Positions 33,364 to 42,564 of a stretch of DNA of 64,000 bases are shown here, piece after piece. Within the stretch, counting starts at the first letter, position 1; every line of letters starts with the position of its first letter. The stretch covers positions 15,356 through 79,355 of the forward strand of contig MSHC01000011.1 of assembly GCA_001940995.1 (NCBI GenBank), given 5' to 3'. The position numbers and the translations under genes are program-made. Under the pieces are notes generated by a model. The model saw only the letters and a program-made list of their open reading frames with translations. It did not search any database and was not told the origin of the DNA. The DNA comes from Ruminococcus sp. Phil15. Lineage in GTDB: Bacteria; Bacillota; Clostridia; Oscillospirales; Ruminococcaceae.

Positions 33364-34239
33364 CTATTCTGTTTCCTGCAATTTCTGCAAGAACTTCTGT
33401 GCCGGTTTAGAAAAGACCTGATATTTTTTCCAAATGATACCCATGTGTGCTTCAATCTTTGGTTTAAGCGGTCTGAAACACAAGCTGCTATCTCCTGAAA
33501 CATTCACAAGTTTATCAAAACATATTGCATATCCCAATCCCTCATCTACCATTAGCGAACCGTTAAAAAGCAGACTGTAAGTAGCTGCAATATTCAGCTT
33601 CTCCTGTTCTGTGTGGAAGAAATTTTTTAATTCTGAATTTTGAAATGCCTGCCTTGAAATGATAAGAGGCTTATCCATTAAATCCTCTGCCGTTATAAAT
33701 TCTTTTTTTGCAAGTTCTGCGTCACGCCGCATTAAAACGCCCCAAGTATCTTTATAGTCAATCGGTATTGAATCATACTTTGCAGTATCTATATTTCCGA
33801 AAACGATTCCAAAGTCAATAGAGCCACGGTCAATGGCTTCTGTAATCATCTCTTTATCGCCGCTTATAATGTGAAAATGCACAAGAGGATAGTCCTGTTG
33901 TATAGCGTTCATGGCTTTTATCAGGAAACGGTTTCCGTCGGTTTCACCTGCACCGATTGTTATATTTCCGGCAAGAGCATCGTCCGATGAAGTAATTTCA
34001 TCCTCTGTTTTTTTGACAAGCTCTGTAATTTCTTCCGCACGCTTGCGCAGGATCATACCCTCTTCGGTAAGGGTTATTTTTCTGTTACCTCTAATGAATA
34101 GCTGCTTACCGAGTTCATCCTCCAAATCTTTTAGCTGGCGGGACAAGGTAGGCTGTGAAAGGTGCAAAAATTCTGCTGCACCTGAAATGTTTTCTTCTCT
34201 TGCAACAGCCAAAAAATACTGTAATACTCTCAATTCCAT
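33364..34239 (-). CDS. LysR-family transcriptional regulator of the island operons (291 aa)
   Basis: N-terminal winged helix (MELRVLQYFLAVAREENISGAAEFLHLSQPTLSRQL) and a two-lobed periplasmic-binding-like effector domain (about 90-291: GNITIGAGETDGNRFLIKAM, DFGIVFGNIDTAKYDSIPI). The start ATG 34239 has AGGAGG upstream. It is divergent from the operon at 34391. A 24-base sequence overlapping that promoter's -35 is repeated exactly before the second operon (40014), so LysR activation of both is the natural inference. The effector is unknown; comparable regulators respond to quinones, aldehydes or aromatic acids. Confidence 0.9.
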   Translation of the reverse strand: MELRVLQYFLAVAREENISGAAEFLHLSQPTLSRQLKDLEDELGKQLFIRGNRKITLTEEGMILRKRAEEITELVKKTEDEITSSDDALAGNITIGAGETDGNRFLIKAMNAIQQDYPLVHFHIISGDKEMITEAIDRGSIDFGIVFGNIDTAKYDSIPIDYKDTWGVLMRRDAELAKKEFITAEDLMDKPLIISRQAFQNSELKNFFHTEQEKLNIAATYSLLFNGSLMVDEGLGYAICFDKLVNVSGDSSLCFRPLKPKIEAHMGIIWKKYQVFSKPAQKFLQKLQETE

Positions 34240-34304
34240 AAGAACATCCTCCTTTGCTTGCGTATAGTGTAGCACATTTTACTATGCCTGTCAACTATAT
34301 GAAT

Positions 34305-34350
34305 GTATTTGATATAAGTATTTGCTATTTTAGATGACCACAGATATAAT
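34305..34350 (+). promoter_or_regulatory. LysR box and promoter of island operon 1
   Basis: The 24-base box 34305-34328 (begins GTATTTGATATAAG, ends TTTGCTAT) contains the T-N11-A signature TAAGTATTTGCTA and supplies the -35 TTGCTA (34322-34327). 17 bases later comes TATAAT (34345-34350). Confidence 0.8.
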
Positions 34351-34390
34351 AAAATTAACAGAAAAGCACTTAGCGTAAGGAGCGTTCACG

Positions 34391-35509
34391 ATGAAAAAGA
34401 AATTAACGATTTTACTGGCGGCGTTATTTTTGATAACAGCCTTTGCCGGTTGCAGCAGTAAAAATGAAGAAATACCGTCTACCCACAATGGCAATCATGT
34501 GACATCCAACACACAAGGAGAGGAACAAACAAATGATATTGTTTTATCGGAAGAAATTACCGAATTGACAGGCGGCTTGTCTGCTGTCAGATATACCGGG
34601 GATTACGGATTCGATGAGTTTTTGGCAAGGGGCGGCGCTTCATCGGACGCCGAGGTAGTTTCATTCTTAATGGAAAGCGGAGCAGCGGATTTGGGAAATC
34701 TTCTGTTCGGCGGCAATCCCTTTGGGTGCAGCACAATATCCGTTAAAAATGCAGACGGCGATTCGCTGTTTGGTAGGAATTTTGACTGGAACACCTGCAA
34801 TGCGATGGTGATACAAAGTCAGCCGGAGAATGGCTATCATTCCATATCCACAGTCAATACGGATTTCATAAGCATGAGTGGGATCAGCCTTTCAGCATTA
34901 CCCGATGAGATACAGACGCTTGCCGGACTTTATGCACCCCTTGACGGACTGAATGAAATGGGGCTTGCCGTTTCCGTCAATATGATTCAGGACAACGCAA
35001 CCATTGAACAGAATACGGATAAGCCGGACATTACAACAACTACCGCTATTCGCTTGCTGCTTGATAAAGCCGCCAATGTAGAGGAAGCAATCGAACTGCT
35101 TGGCAGTTACGATATGCACGCTTCTTTTGGATATATGGTTCATTTTGCAATCGCTGACCGAACCGGCAACAGCGTGGTTGTGGAATATGTGAACAATGAA
35201 ATGATTGTTACCAAAACCCCGGCAGTTACTAATTTCTATTTGGCAGAGGGTGAAAAGAACGGAATTGGTACACAGCAATCCCACGAGCGTTATGAAATTT
35301 TGATGAACCGCCTTAAAGATTCCGAAACAATGGAGATGAATGATGTTCGGGACGCTCTCGACAGCGTAAGCAAGGACAATTTCGGAGAATTTGAGTCTAC
35401 GGAATGGAGCATTGTAATGAACCAAAATACCGGTGAAGTTCGGTACTATCACCGTGAAGATTATAACACCGCTTATACTTTTACGGTTACAGGAGGACAG
35501 GAATCATGA
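34391..35509 (+). CDS. Lipoprotein Ntn-hydrolase of the C45 / penicillin-V-acylase-like group (372 aa)
   Basis: Signal peptide with lipobox AFAGC (Cys 21) and a polar tether. The catalytic domain shows FGCSTISV with Cys 113 as the probable N-terminal nucleophile after processing, then GDSLFGRNFDW, PLDGLNEMGLAVSVNMI and TTTAIRLLLDKAANVEEAIELL. This is the pattern of linear-amide C-N hydrolases (bile-salt hydrolase, acyl-CoA:6-APA acyltransferase). It should cleave or transfer N-acyl groups outside the membrane. It overlaps the next gene by four bases (ATGA). Confidence 0.85.
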   Translation: MKKKLTILLAALFLITAFAGCSSKNEEIPSTHNGNHVTSNTQGEEQTNDIVLSEEITELTGGLSAVRYTGDYGFDEFLARGGASSDAEVVSFLMESGAADLGNLLFGGNPFGCSTISVKNADGDSLFGRNFDWNTCNAMVIQSQPENGYHSISTVNTDFISMSGISLSALPDEIQTLAGLYAPLDGLNEMGLAVSVNMIQDNATIEQNTDKPDITTTTAIRLLLDKAANVEEAIELLGSYDMHASFGYMVHFAIADRTGNSVVVEYVNNEMIVTKTPAVTNFYLAEGEKNGIGTQQSHERYEILMNRLKDSETMEMNDVRDALDSVSKDNFGEFESTEWSIVMNQNTGEVRYYHREDYNTAYTFTVTGGQES

Positions 35510-36864
35510 ACTATATAAAAACATTATTTGATTTATGGCAGCTCAAAAGGAATGAGAAAAAAACTGCCGAAGAAATCTCGTCTTTGCAGACAAAAAAGCT
35601 GAAACGGCTGCTGCATTATGCGTATGAACATTCGACCTATTATCGAAACAGCTTTGAGCGTGCAGGCATTACGGCTGATATGATAGACAGCACCCCTCTT
35701 TCCGCTTTTCCCGTAATGGATAAGTCGGTGCTAATGTCACAGTTTGAAGAAATCATTACTGTACCAAATCTTACACAAGAGGAAATCCGCAGTTTTGACG
35801 AAAAGGAAACCATCGATAAAAAACTGTTTCAGGACAAATATCATATTGTTCATTCCTCCGGCAGCACAGGAACGCCGAAATACTTTGTCTATGATGAAAG
35901 CGCCTGGAACAGTATGCTGCTCGGCATTGTACGGGGAGCGCTTTGGAATATGACAATGCCGGAAATTATCAGATTCCTGATACATGGCCCCCGGATCGTT
36001 TACATAGCGGCAACCGACGGGCGTTACGGCGGCTCTATGGCAGTAGGCGACGGTGTAAACGGTGTGGGTGCAAAGCAAATATATTTAGACATTAACACGC
36101 CGCTTGATGAATGGATAAATACCATAAAAGAGTTTAAGCCGAATATGATTATCGGTTATCCGTCAGCCGTTAAAATTCTTGCGGAGCTTGTGGAAAAAGG
36201 CGATTTAGATTTGAAGGTCCTGCGTATCGTCACCTGCGGCGAACCGCTTGGGGCGAGCTTACGCAAATATTTAGAAAGCGTTTTCGGTTCAGATGTTATC
36301 AATTTTTACGGTGCAAGCGAATCGCTGTCGCTTGGTGTTGAGAGTAATCCAAAGGAAGGTATGCTGCTGTTTGATGATATGAATATTATTGAAATTCAAA
36401 ACGGCGAGATGTACCTGACCTGTCTTTACAATTTTGTTCAGCCCCTTATTCGTTACCGTCTGTCCGATCAGCTCACGCTGAAAGTGCCAACCGCCGAAAG
36501 CCGTTATCCGTTTACCCGTGCTGTCGGACTACTGGGCAGAAATGAGGATATTCTATGGTTTCAGGACGGGAATGGAAAACAGGAATTTCTGCATCCGCTG
36601 GCTGTGGAGGGCTTCTGCATAGAGGGACTTCGTGATTATCAGTTCCGACAAATATCCCCTGATACCTTTGAAATGCTGGCAGAGGTATCGGACAGCACCT
36701 TGCAGAAAACCGTAGAGAGCGAAGTGCTGCGGCAGATGAGAGATATTTTAAGAGGAAAAGACCTTAATTATGTGCAGTTCTATGTGAAATTCGTTCCTGA
36801 AATCCTGCCCGATCCGGGAACAGGCAAAAAGCGATTGATACTTACAGATATGGAGGCGGCATGA
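35506..36864 (+). CDS. PaaK/CapK-like adenylate-forming enzyme (452 aa)
   Basis: The N-terminal region (KLKRLLHYAYEHSTYYRNSFERAGI) is typical of phenylacetate-CoA-ligase-like proteins. The ATP loop HSSGSTGTPK, then VTCGEPLGASLRKYLE, NFYGASE and PLIRYRLSDQL follow in the usual order. It probably activates a carboxylic acid as acyl-AMP or acyl-CoA. It is translationally coupled on both sides: ATGA with the Ntn-hydrolase, and a shared ATGATG with the ABC ATPase. The substrate is unknown. Confidence 0.85.
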   Translation: MNYIKTLFDLWQLKRNEKKTAEEISSLQTKKLKRLLHYAYEHSTYYRNSFERAGITADMIDSTPLSAFPVMDKSVLMSQFEEIITVPNLTQEEIRSFDEKETIDKKLFQDKYHIVHSSGSTGTPKYFVYDESAWNSMLLGIVRGALWNMTMPEIIRFLIHGPRIVYIAATDGRYGGSMAVGDGVNGVGAKQIYLDINTPLDEWINTIKEFKPNMIIGYPSAVKILAELVEKGDLDLKVLRIVTCGEPLGASLRKYLESVFGSDVINFYGASESLSLGVESNPKEGMLLFDDMNIIEIQNGEMYLTCLYNFVQPLIRYRLSDQLTLKVPTAESRYPFTRAVGLLGRNEDILWFQDGNGKQEFLHPLAVEGFCIEGLRDYQFRQISPDTFEMLAEVSDSTLQKTVESEVLRQMRDILRGKDLNYVQFYVKFVPEILPDPGTGKKRLILTDMEAA

Positions 36865-37625
36865 TGAAGAACACAATACTCTGCGGAAAAGATATTCATA
36901 AAACTTTTACGCAAAGCGGTGAAGAAACACAAATACTTTTAGGTATTGATGTGGATATTTACGAGGGCGACTTTACGGTAGTTATGGGATCGTCGGGAGC
37001 AGGAAAATCCACCCTGCTCTATGCGTTAAGCGGCATGGACACCATTACCGGAGGAAGCGTTACATTCAAGGGACAGGAAATCAGCAAACTTTCCGAAAAG
37101 AAAATGGCACAGCTTCGGGCAAATGAGTTTGGCTTTGTTTTTCAGCAAACGCACCTTGTCAGCAATCTAACCCTGTTTGAAAATGTTGCGGTAGCCGGAT
37201 TTGCGGCAAAAGCAGGCAACGCCAAAGAAATTCGGGAAAAAACTGATATGCTGCTTCTTAAAATGCACGCCGAGAACGCCAAAGACCGCCTGCCATCGCA
37301 GGTGTCGGGCGGTGAAGCGCAAAGAGCCGCCATTGCAAGGGCTATGATCGGAAATCCCGGTCTGCTCTTTGCGGACGAGCCTACCGGCGCACTCAACAAG
37401 GCAAACAGCGAAGAAGTGATGAATCTTTTAACGGAGCTGAATCACGACGGACAAAGTATTTTAATGGTAACACACGATGTCCGGGCTGCTATGCATGGAA
37501 ACCGTATTTTATATTTGGAGGACGGCAAAATTCTGGACGAACTGAATCTGCCGCCCTACGGAAACGATGACCTGAAAGCAAGAGAAAACAATGTTTTGAG
37601 CTGGCTTTCCTCTTTGGGGTGGTAA
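36861..37625 (+). CDS. ABC transporter ATP-binding protein, MacB/LolD type (254 aa)
   Basis: Walker A GSSGAGKST, Q-loop FVFQQTHLV, signature VSGGEAQRA, Walker B LLFADEPTGAL and switch His MVTHD are all intact. The sequence resembles the MacB/FtsE branch that pairs with large-loop FtsX-like permeases. It starts within the stop region of the ligase gene and is followed after 16 bp by the permease. Such pairs export peptides, lipids or drugs, or act as mechanotransmitters. Confidence 0.95.
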   Translation: MMKNTILCGKDIHKTFTQSGEETQILLGIDVDIYEGDFTVVMGSSGAGKSTLLYALSGMDTITGGSVTFKGQEISKLSEKKMAQLRANEFGFVFQQTHLVSNLTLFENVAVAGFAAKAGNAKEIREKTDMLLLKMHAENAKDRLPSQVSGGEAQRAAIARAMIGNPGLLFADEPTGALNKANSEEVMNLLTELNHDGQSILMVTHDVRAAMHGNRILYLEDGKILDELNLPPYGNDDLKARENNVLSWLSSLGW

Positions 37626-37641
37626 GAAAAGGAGGCCCAAT

Positions 37642-39990
37642 ATGGAAAACAAGATTTTATTAAAAGCAAACTTAAAGCGGCATAAGGGTGCACTTTTCGG
37701 AATCTTTATTCTCACCCTGCTTGTAGCGGCTGCTCTTGGAACGGTGCTTACGGTATGGACTAATTCTGAAAACTATATCGGGAGCGAACTTGACAGATCG
37801 GGCTATGGCGAGCTGACCGCTTGGGTAGAAAATTTATCTGATTGGGCAGGGCTTAAAAACAGTATAGAGGCTTTGGATGAAATAGGGCGTGTGGAAACAC
37901 AGAGCCTTATCTATTCAAACTACACTGCAAACGAAATGGAATCCGACAGCGAGGGACAGCTAATCACCTACATTCCGACAGAAAACCGTTATCGTTTCTT
38001 TGGCGATGATTTATCAGGGTACACACAGCCTCCTGAATCCATACTGCCGGGTGAGGTGTATGTATCGCCGTCAATGGTATCTATGTTTGGCATTAAGCTC
38101 GGTGATGAAATTACCTTTCCCATTGCAAGAGCTGGAAAAAATCTTACTCTTACTGTAAAGGGCTTTTATGAAGATGTTTATATGGGAAGCTCTATGATCG
38201 GTATGAAAGGATTTCTTATCAGCGAAGCAGACCGTGCTACCGCATTAGATCTTATTCACAATGCTGGAATTGACGCTCTTTCCCGTGACGGAGCAATGCT
38301 CCATATCTTCCCTGCTAAAGAAAGCGGGTTGACTGTTTCAGAACTGAACAGCCTTTTGAATGAACAAACCGCACTTGCCGAATACACAGAATCCGTCCAT
38401 AGTAAGGACGCCATAGCAGGCTTTATGCTGATTCTGCAAAATGCGTTTAGCGGAATACTTCTTGCATTTGTCCTCGTATTGCTGTTTGTCGTTTTGATTG
38501 TTTTAAGCCACAGTATCAGCAGCACAATCGCTTCTGACTTTGTGAATATGGGGATTTTGAAAACCGTAGGACTTGATAGCGGCAGGCTTCGTCTGTTACA
38601 GCTTTTGCAGTATGGTATTCCTGCTTCTGTGGGACTTATAATTGGCTTTTGGCTCTCCGTTCCTCTCGAAAGTATGGTTATAAATGCTACGCTGACAACA
38701 ACGGGTGTATTGATTCCCGCAACGCCGTCACTCCTGTTTATGGCAACCGCATTTATTTCAATTTTGCTTTTACTTGCTCTGTTCATTTTTATCAGAACCC
38801 GCAAGATCGGCAAAATTACGCCGATGAAAGCGATTCGGGGTGAAACGGACGGCACAGTTACAAAGATTACGAAACCTGCGGCATTTGGCAGCAATATTCA
38901 TTTCCGCCTTGCATTCCGTCAGTTGTTGAGTGGAAAAAGCAGATATATCGGAGCGTTTGTTGTAGCTCTCCTATTGGTGTTCTTTGCTTCTCTCGTGGGA
39001 CGGATGGATTCTTGGCTCGGCCCGGACGGAAAAGGCATGATGGACGCTTTCAACCCCGCAGACCACGACATCGGCGTTCAGTCTTTCGGTGAGCTGACAC
39101 AGGAAGAATTTGAAAAGACCATTTTGCAATATACCGACATTACAGATACCTATGTGCTGGCAATGCCCACCGCTTCGCTGAACGGAATCTCCTACACGGC
39201 AAATGTCATTGACCAGCCGGAGCGTTTCCACATTTTAGAGGGACGCACCTGTACGGCAGATAACGAAATCGTAATAACAGAATTTATTGCCGCTAATTTC
39301 GGTATTACTGTCGGTGATACCGTGACGGTCAGAGGTGACAGCGGAAGCGGTGAATATATCGTTTCCGGCATTTATTCCTGTGCGAACGATATGGGTGATA
39401 ATTTTGGTATGAATCGTGAGGGGTATCTTAAAATCGGTCGAGATCATCCGAACCTTTGGTGCTGGCATTATTTCCTTGCAGACAGTTCACAAAAAGGCGC
39501 TATCACCGAGGCTTTGGAATCCGCATACGGCGGTGATATTCATGTTCACGAAAATACTTGGCCGGGACTTTTCGGAATTATCTCGGCTATGCAGGCTCTC
39601 CTTGTGCTGATGTACGCATTGGTAATCGTCTTTATCCTGATTGTGACAGTTATGACAGGCAGTAAAATCCTTTTAGCAGAGCAGAAAGATTTAGGGATTT
39701 ATAAAGCGATAGGCTTTTCATCATCAAATTTGCGATTGACCTTTGCCCTGCGTTTCGCTATAGTTGCCGTTCTTGGTGGACTTGTCGGTACGCTTCTGGC
39801 GGCAGTCATAACAGACAGAATTGTATCTTCCGTGATGAAGCTGGCAGGTATCAGCAATTTTGTATCACATCCGAATTTTATAGGCGTGGTTTTGCCTATG
39901 GCTGTTGTAACGCTTTTCTTTGCTGCTTTTGCCGGGTTTGTTTCAGGAAAAATAAGAAAAGTACCGCTTACTGTGTTAGTAGCTGATTAA
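37642..39990 (+). CDS. FtsX/MacB-like ABC transporter permease (782 aa)
   Basis: Two repeats of the FtsX permease layout: a transmembrane helix near 15-40, an extracytoplasmic domain, then a three-helix bundle (about 260-390), followed by a second copy (transmembrane near 435, extracytoplasmic 460-630, three helices about 645-775). Motifs such as SDFVNMGILKTVGLDSGRLR and LAEQKDLGIYKAIGFSSSNLR mark the coupling helices. It forms a transporter with the preceding ATPase. AGGAG lies eight bases before the ATG. Confidence 0.92.
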   Translation: MENKILLKANLKRHKGALFGIFILTLLVAAALGTVLTVWTNSENYIGSELDRSGYGELTAWVENLSDWAGLKNSIEALDEIGRVETQSLIYSNYTANEMESDSEGQLITYIPTENRYRFFGDDLSGYTQPPESILPGEVYVSPSMVSMFGIKLGDEITFPIARAGKNLTLTVKGFYEDVYMGSSMIGMKGFLISEADRATALDLIHNAGIDALSRDGAMLHIFPAKESGLTVSELNSLLNEQTALAEYTESVHSKDAIAGFMLILQNAFSGILLAFVLVLLFVVLIVLSHSISSTIASDFVNMGILKTVGLDSGRLRLLQLLQYGIPASVGLIIGFWLSVPLESMVINATLTTTGVLIPATPSLLFMATAFISILLLLALFIFIRTRKIGKITPMKAIRGETDGTVTKITKPAAFGSNIHFRLAFRQLLSGKSRYIGAFVVALLLVFFASLVGRMDSWLGPDGKGMMDAFNPADHDIGVQSFGELTQEEFEKTILQYTDITDTYVLAMPTASLNGISYTANVIDQPERFHILEGRTCTADNEIVITEFIAANFGITVGDTVTVRGDSGSGEYIVSGIYSCANDMGDNFGMNREGYLKIGRDHPNLWCWHYFLADSSQKGAITEALESAYGGDIHVHENTWPGLFGIISAMQALLVLMYALVIVFILIVTVMTGSKILLAEQKDLGIYKAIGFSSSNLRLTFALRFAIVAVLGGLVGTLLAAVITDRIVSSVMKLAGISNFVSHPNFIGVVLPMAVVTLFFAAFAGFVSGKIRKVPLTVLVAD

Positions 39991-40013
39991 ATATGCTTGT
40001 TGGTTATATCCAA

Positions 40014-40059
40014 GTATTTGATATAAGTATTTGCTATATTCAAGGAACGGACTTATAAT
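40014..40059 (+). promoter_or_regulatory. LysR box and promoter of island operon 2
   Basis: The 24-base box at 40014-40037 is identical to that at 34305-34328, with -35 TTGCTA (40031-40036), 17 bases, TATAAT (40054-40059). The geometry equals that of operon 1. Confidence 0.8.
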
Positions 40060-40123
40060 AATAACAGAACAACAAACTTAAACAATTTATTTGTGCCGCT
40101 TTCGGCACAGGAAAGGAACTCTT

Positions 40124-40732
40124 ATGAAAAAGTTTACATTGAAAGGTATTTCATTTGCCCTTGTGCTTGTACTTGTTATCGGCGTATTTGCAGGCTGCGG
40201 TAATCAGTCTGAAAACAATAATGGGAATGAAAGCCGCCCGTCGAATAATTCCGGCGTGGTAAGCAATAATTCCCAAAGTCCTGCTCCTGACAGCAACGAT
40301 GAATCCGAGAGCGGAACACCTGCTACGGAATTAGTTGTTCAGTTCGGTGACAACGGCGATCCCTTTATCATGCACCTGTATGATAACGATACTGCCAAAG
40401 CAATCGCCCGCCATGTAGGAACAGCGGATTGGAGATTGCCGATTTATAACTATGAGGGCTACGAAAATTGGGAAGTTATGCAGTATTACGATATTCCCAG
40501 CCGTTATGAAATCCCGTCAAATCCCGAAACCGTTACCGAGGAAGCTGCCGGAACCGTCTATTATTCCGAGCCGAACCGTATCGTTCTTTTCTACGGTGAC
40601 GGAGAAGTAACGGGCGAATATACCCCGGTCGGATATTTCGACAATACCGAGGAATTTCGCAGTGCAGTTGAAAACAATCCTGTTTTGGAGGGTTGGGGCA
40701 ATAAAATTGTTCATATCAGCGACGGAGAGTAA
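40124..40732 (+). CDS. Cyclophilin-like-fold lipoprotein 1 (202 aa)
   Basis: Signal peptide with lipobox VFAGC (Cys 25), an Asn/Ser tether to about residue 70, then a cyclophilin-like domain (about 75-195: LVVQFGDNGDPFIMHLYDNDTAK, NRIVLFYGDGEVTGEYTPVGYF) of the type annotated Cyclophil_like2. Peptidyl-prolyl isomerase residues are not evident, so ligand binding rather than isomerase activity is likelier. The start is ATG 40124 with AAAGGA upstream. First gene of operon 2; a second, divergent copy follows at 43106. Confidence 0.8.
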   Translation: MKKFTLKGISFALVLVLVIGVFAGCGNQSENNNGNESRPSNNSGVVSNNSQSPAPDSNDESESGTPATELVVQFGDNGDPFIMHLYDNDTAKAIARHVGTADWRLPIYNYEGYENWEVMQYYDIPSRYEIPSNPETVTEEAAGTVYYSEPNRIVLFYGDGEVTGEYTPVGYFDNTEEFRSAVENNPVLEGWGNKIVHISDGE

Positions 40733-40758
40733 ACCCCATATTAGAAAAGAGGATCATC

Positions 40759-40989
40759 ATGCGTAAAAATCAATCTCGTGAAGCTATCATTCAAAATTTG
40801 AAAGACGCGGGCTGTGATTCCGAAACCATTGAAAAATTTATGGCAGACCTGCAAAAAGGGAAAGAAGCAAATGGTCTGAAGCGGTTGGCCGCTCACAGAA
40901 AAAACCTGCTTGATTCTCTGCACCGGGAACAAAAATGTATCGACTGCCTTGATTACCTTGTCTATCAAATGAAAGAGGCAAACAAATAA
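40759..40989 (+). CDS. Conserved small helical protein (76 aa)
   Basis: Entirely alpha-helical in appearance (SREAIIQNLKDAGCDSETIEKFMADL, then LKRLAAHRKNLLDSLHREQKCIDCLDYLVYQM), with a CIDC pair. The second half resembles a helical hairpin seen in small Clostridial proteins encoded next to flavodoxin and LysR genes. No function known to me. Spaced 26 bp from the previous gene and 27 bp from the next. Confidence 0.7.
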   Translation: MRKNQSREAIIQNLKDAGCDSETIEKFMADLQKGKEANGLKRLAAHRKNLLDSLHREQKCIDCLDYLVYQMKEANK

Positions 40990-41016
40990 AATATCATCCG
41001 AAAGGAGTACATAGAC

Positions 41017-41889
41017 ATGACAACGATTACAAACAAAACCTTTGATGAAGAAAGAGCCCTTTATGCGGCACAGGATGTTTTGGTGAAGGATTGTGCCTTT
41101 GACGGTCCCGCTGACGGGGAAAGTGCTTTTAAGGAGGGCAGAGATGTTGCCGTAGACCACTGCTTTTTCAACCTCCGCTATCCGTTTTGGCACGACAGCA
41201 GACTTAAAATTGAAAACTCGGAAATGACCGAGCTTTGCAGAGCCGCACTTTGGTATTCCGAAAATGTGGAAATTAACAATACCAAACTTCACGGCATTAA
41301 GGCTCTGCGTGAATGTGCCAATATCAAGATGCGTGGCTGCGACATCATTTCCCCTGAATTTGGCTGGTCTGCCCGTGGGATCACTATGGAGGACTGCACA
41401 GCCCAGAGCGAATATTTTATGATGCGCTCCGACCACTTGAATTTCCGTGATGTTCGCTTTAAGGGAAAATACTCTTTCCAATACATCACCGATTCCGTTT
41501 TTGAGAACTGTGTGTTCGATACAAAAGACGCTTTCTGGCATGGAAAGAATATCACAGTCAGAAACAGCGTTGTAAAGGGTGAATATCTTGCTTGGTACAG
41601 CGAAAATGTTACCTTTGAAAACTGCAAGATTATCGGCACACAGCCCCTTTGCTACTGCAAAAATCTGAAGCTCATAAACTGCGAAATGATTGACACGGAT
41701 TTGAGCTTTGAGCGTTCCGATGTGGAAGCTACTCTTACTGCCCCGATTGTCAGCATTAAGAATCCGCTGTCCGGTCATATCTATGTACCCGCAGTAGGTG
41801 AAATCATTATGGATATTGAAAACGCACATGGCGAGGTTATTGTAGAGAATAGGGCTTGTAACAAATGCGTTTGTGAGTGCTGTGCATAA
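41017..41889 (+). CDS. DUF3737 parallel beta-helix protein (290 aa)
   Basis: Repeating rungs such as VEINNTKLHGIKAL, NIKMRGCDIISPE, ITMEDCTAQSEYF, ITVRNSVVKGEYL and VTFENCKIIGTQP describe a right-handed beta-helix. I match it to DUF3737, often labelled hydrogenase-expression-like in databases without evidence. The C-terminus ends in a Cys cluster (CNKCVCECCA) that could bind metal. No signal peptide is present. AAGGAG lies before the ATG. Inside the LysR-controlled operon. Confidence 0.82.
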   Translation: MTTITNKTFDEERALYAAQDVLVKDCAFDGPADGESAFKEGRDVAVDHCFFNLRYPFWHDSRLKIENSEMTELCRAALWYSENVEINNTKLHGIKALRECANIKMRGCDIISPEFGWSARGITMEDCTAQSEYFMMRSDHLNFRDVRFKGKYSFQYITDSVFENCVFDTKDAFWHGKNITVRNSVVKGEYLAWYSENVTFENCKIIGTQPLCYCKNLKLINCEMIDTDLSFERSDVEATLTAPIVSIKNPLSGHIYVPAVGEIIMDIENAHGEVIVENRACNKCVCECCA

Positions 41890-41922
41890 AAATAAGCAGA
41901 AAAGGAAATGAGGTGAGGAGCA

Positions 41923-42534
41923 ATGGACTATCTGCTGCGTGGAATTTTAATCGGTCTGCTTTTCGGTTTGCCGGTTGGTGCTGTGGGGACAATGACTGTT
42001 CAGCACACTTGGAACAGCGGAATCAAAGCAGGACTGTTTACAGGGCTTGGTTCTTCTGTTGCCGATTGCTTCTACGCTGCGGTGGGAGTATTTGGAATCA
42101 CACTCATTTCCGACTTTCTGCTGAAATATCAGGTTATCATCAATATTTTCGGCGGCGGACTTATCCTCTATATGGGAATCCGCCTGCTGATAAAAAAGGA
42201 TGAAGCTACTCCCCAAAATGAAAAGACGGCAGGAACTTTGAAAATGTTTCTTTCCTCATTTGCTGTCGGAATTACAAATCCGGCGGCGATCCTCACATTC
42301 CTGTTTGCCTTTTCCTATTTTGGAATTTCTGCCGGTGCGGGACTGCTTCAAGGTATTATGCTCGTATGCGGTGTCTTTATCGGTACTTATATTTGGTGGG
42401 GAACGCTCACCGCTGTTACCAATATCATAAAGAGAAAAACAAGGAAATTCAGTTTCCGATATATGAACCGAATATTCGGAACGGTTCTATGCCTGTTCGG
42501 GATATTCGTATTATTACGACTTATCATTCAATAA
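41923..42534 (+). CDS. LysE-family exporter (203 aa)
   Basis: Six hydrophobic helices with the LysE/RhtB signature near the N-terminus (LFGLPVGAVGTMTVQHTWNSGIKAGLFTG) and FAVGITNPAAILTFLFAF. Family members export amino acids or related small molecules. Length is normal. GAGG lies ten bases before the ATG. Its presence next to reductases and an acetyltransferase suggests efflux of the modified compound. Confidence 0.88.
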   Translation: MDYLLRGILIGLLFGLPVGAVGTMTVQHTWNSGIKAGLFTGLGSSVADCFYAAVGVFGITLISDFLLKYQVIINIFGGGLILYMGIRLLIKKDEATPQNEKTAGTLKMFLSSFAVGITNPAAILTFLFAFSYFGISAGAGLLQGIMLVCGVFIGTYIWWGTLTAVTNIIKRKTRKFSFRYMNRIFGTVLCLFGIFVLLRLIIQ

Positions 42535-42564
42535 ACTGCCATCAATATAAAAGGAGATATTGCT

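Noticed and set aside
34391..39990. Operon 1 as a lantibiotic or bacteriocin locus
   Set aside because: No precursor peptide, modification enzyme of known type or immunity gene is visible. The ABC pair alone is not evidence.
40741..41829. 362-codon frame on the minus strand
   Set aside because: Lies opposite three well-supported plus-strand genes of LysR operon 2; no family similarity.
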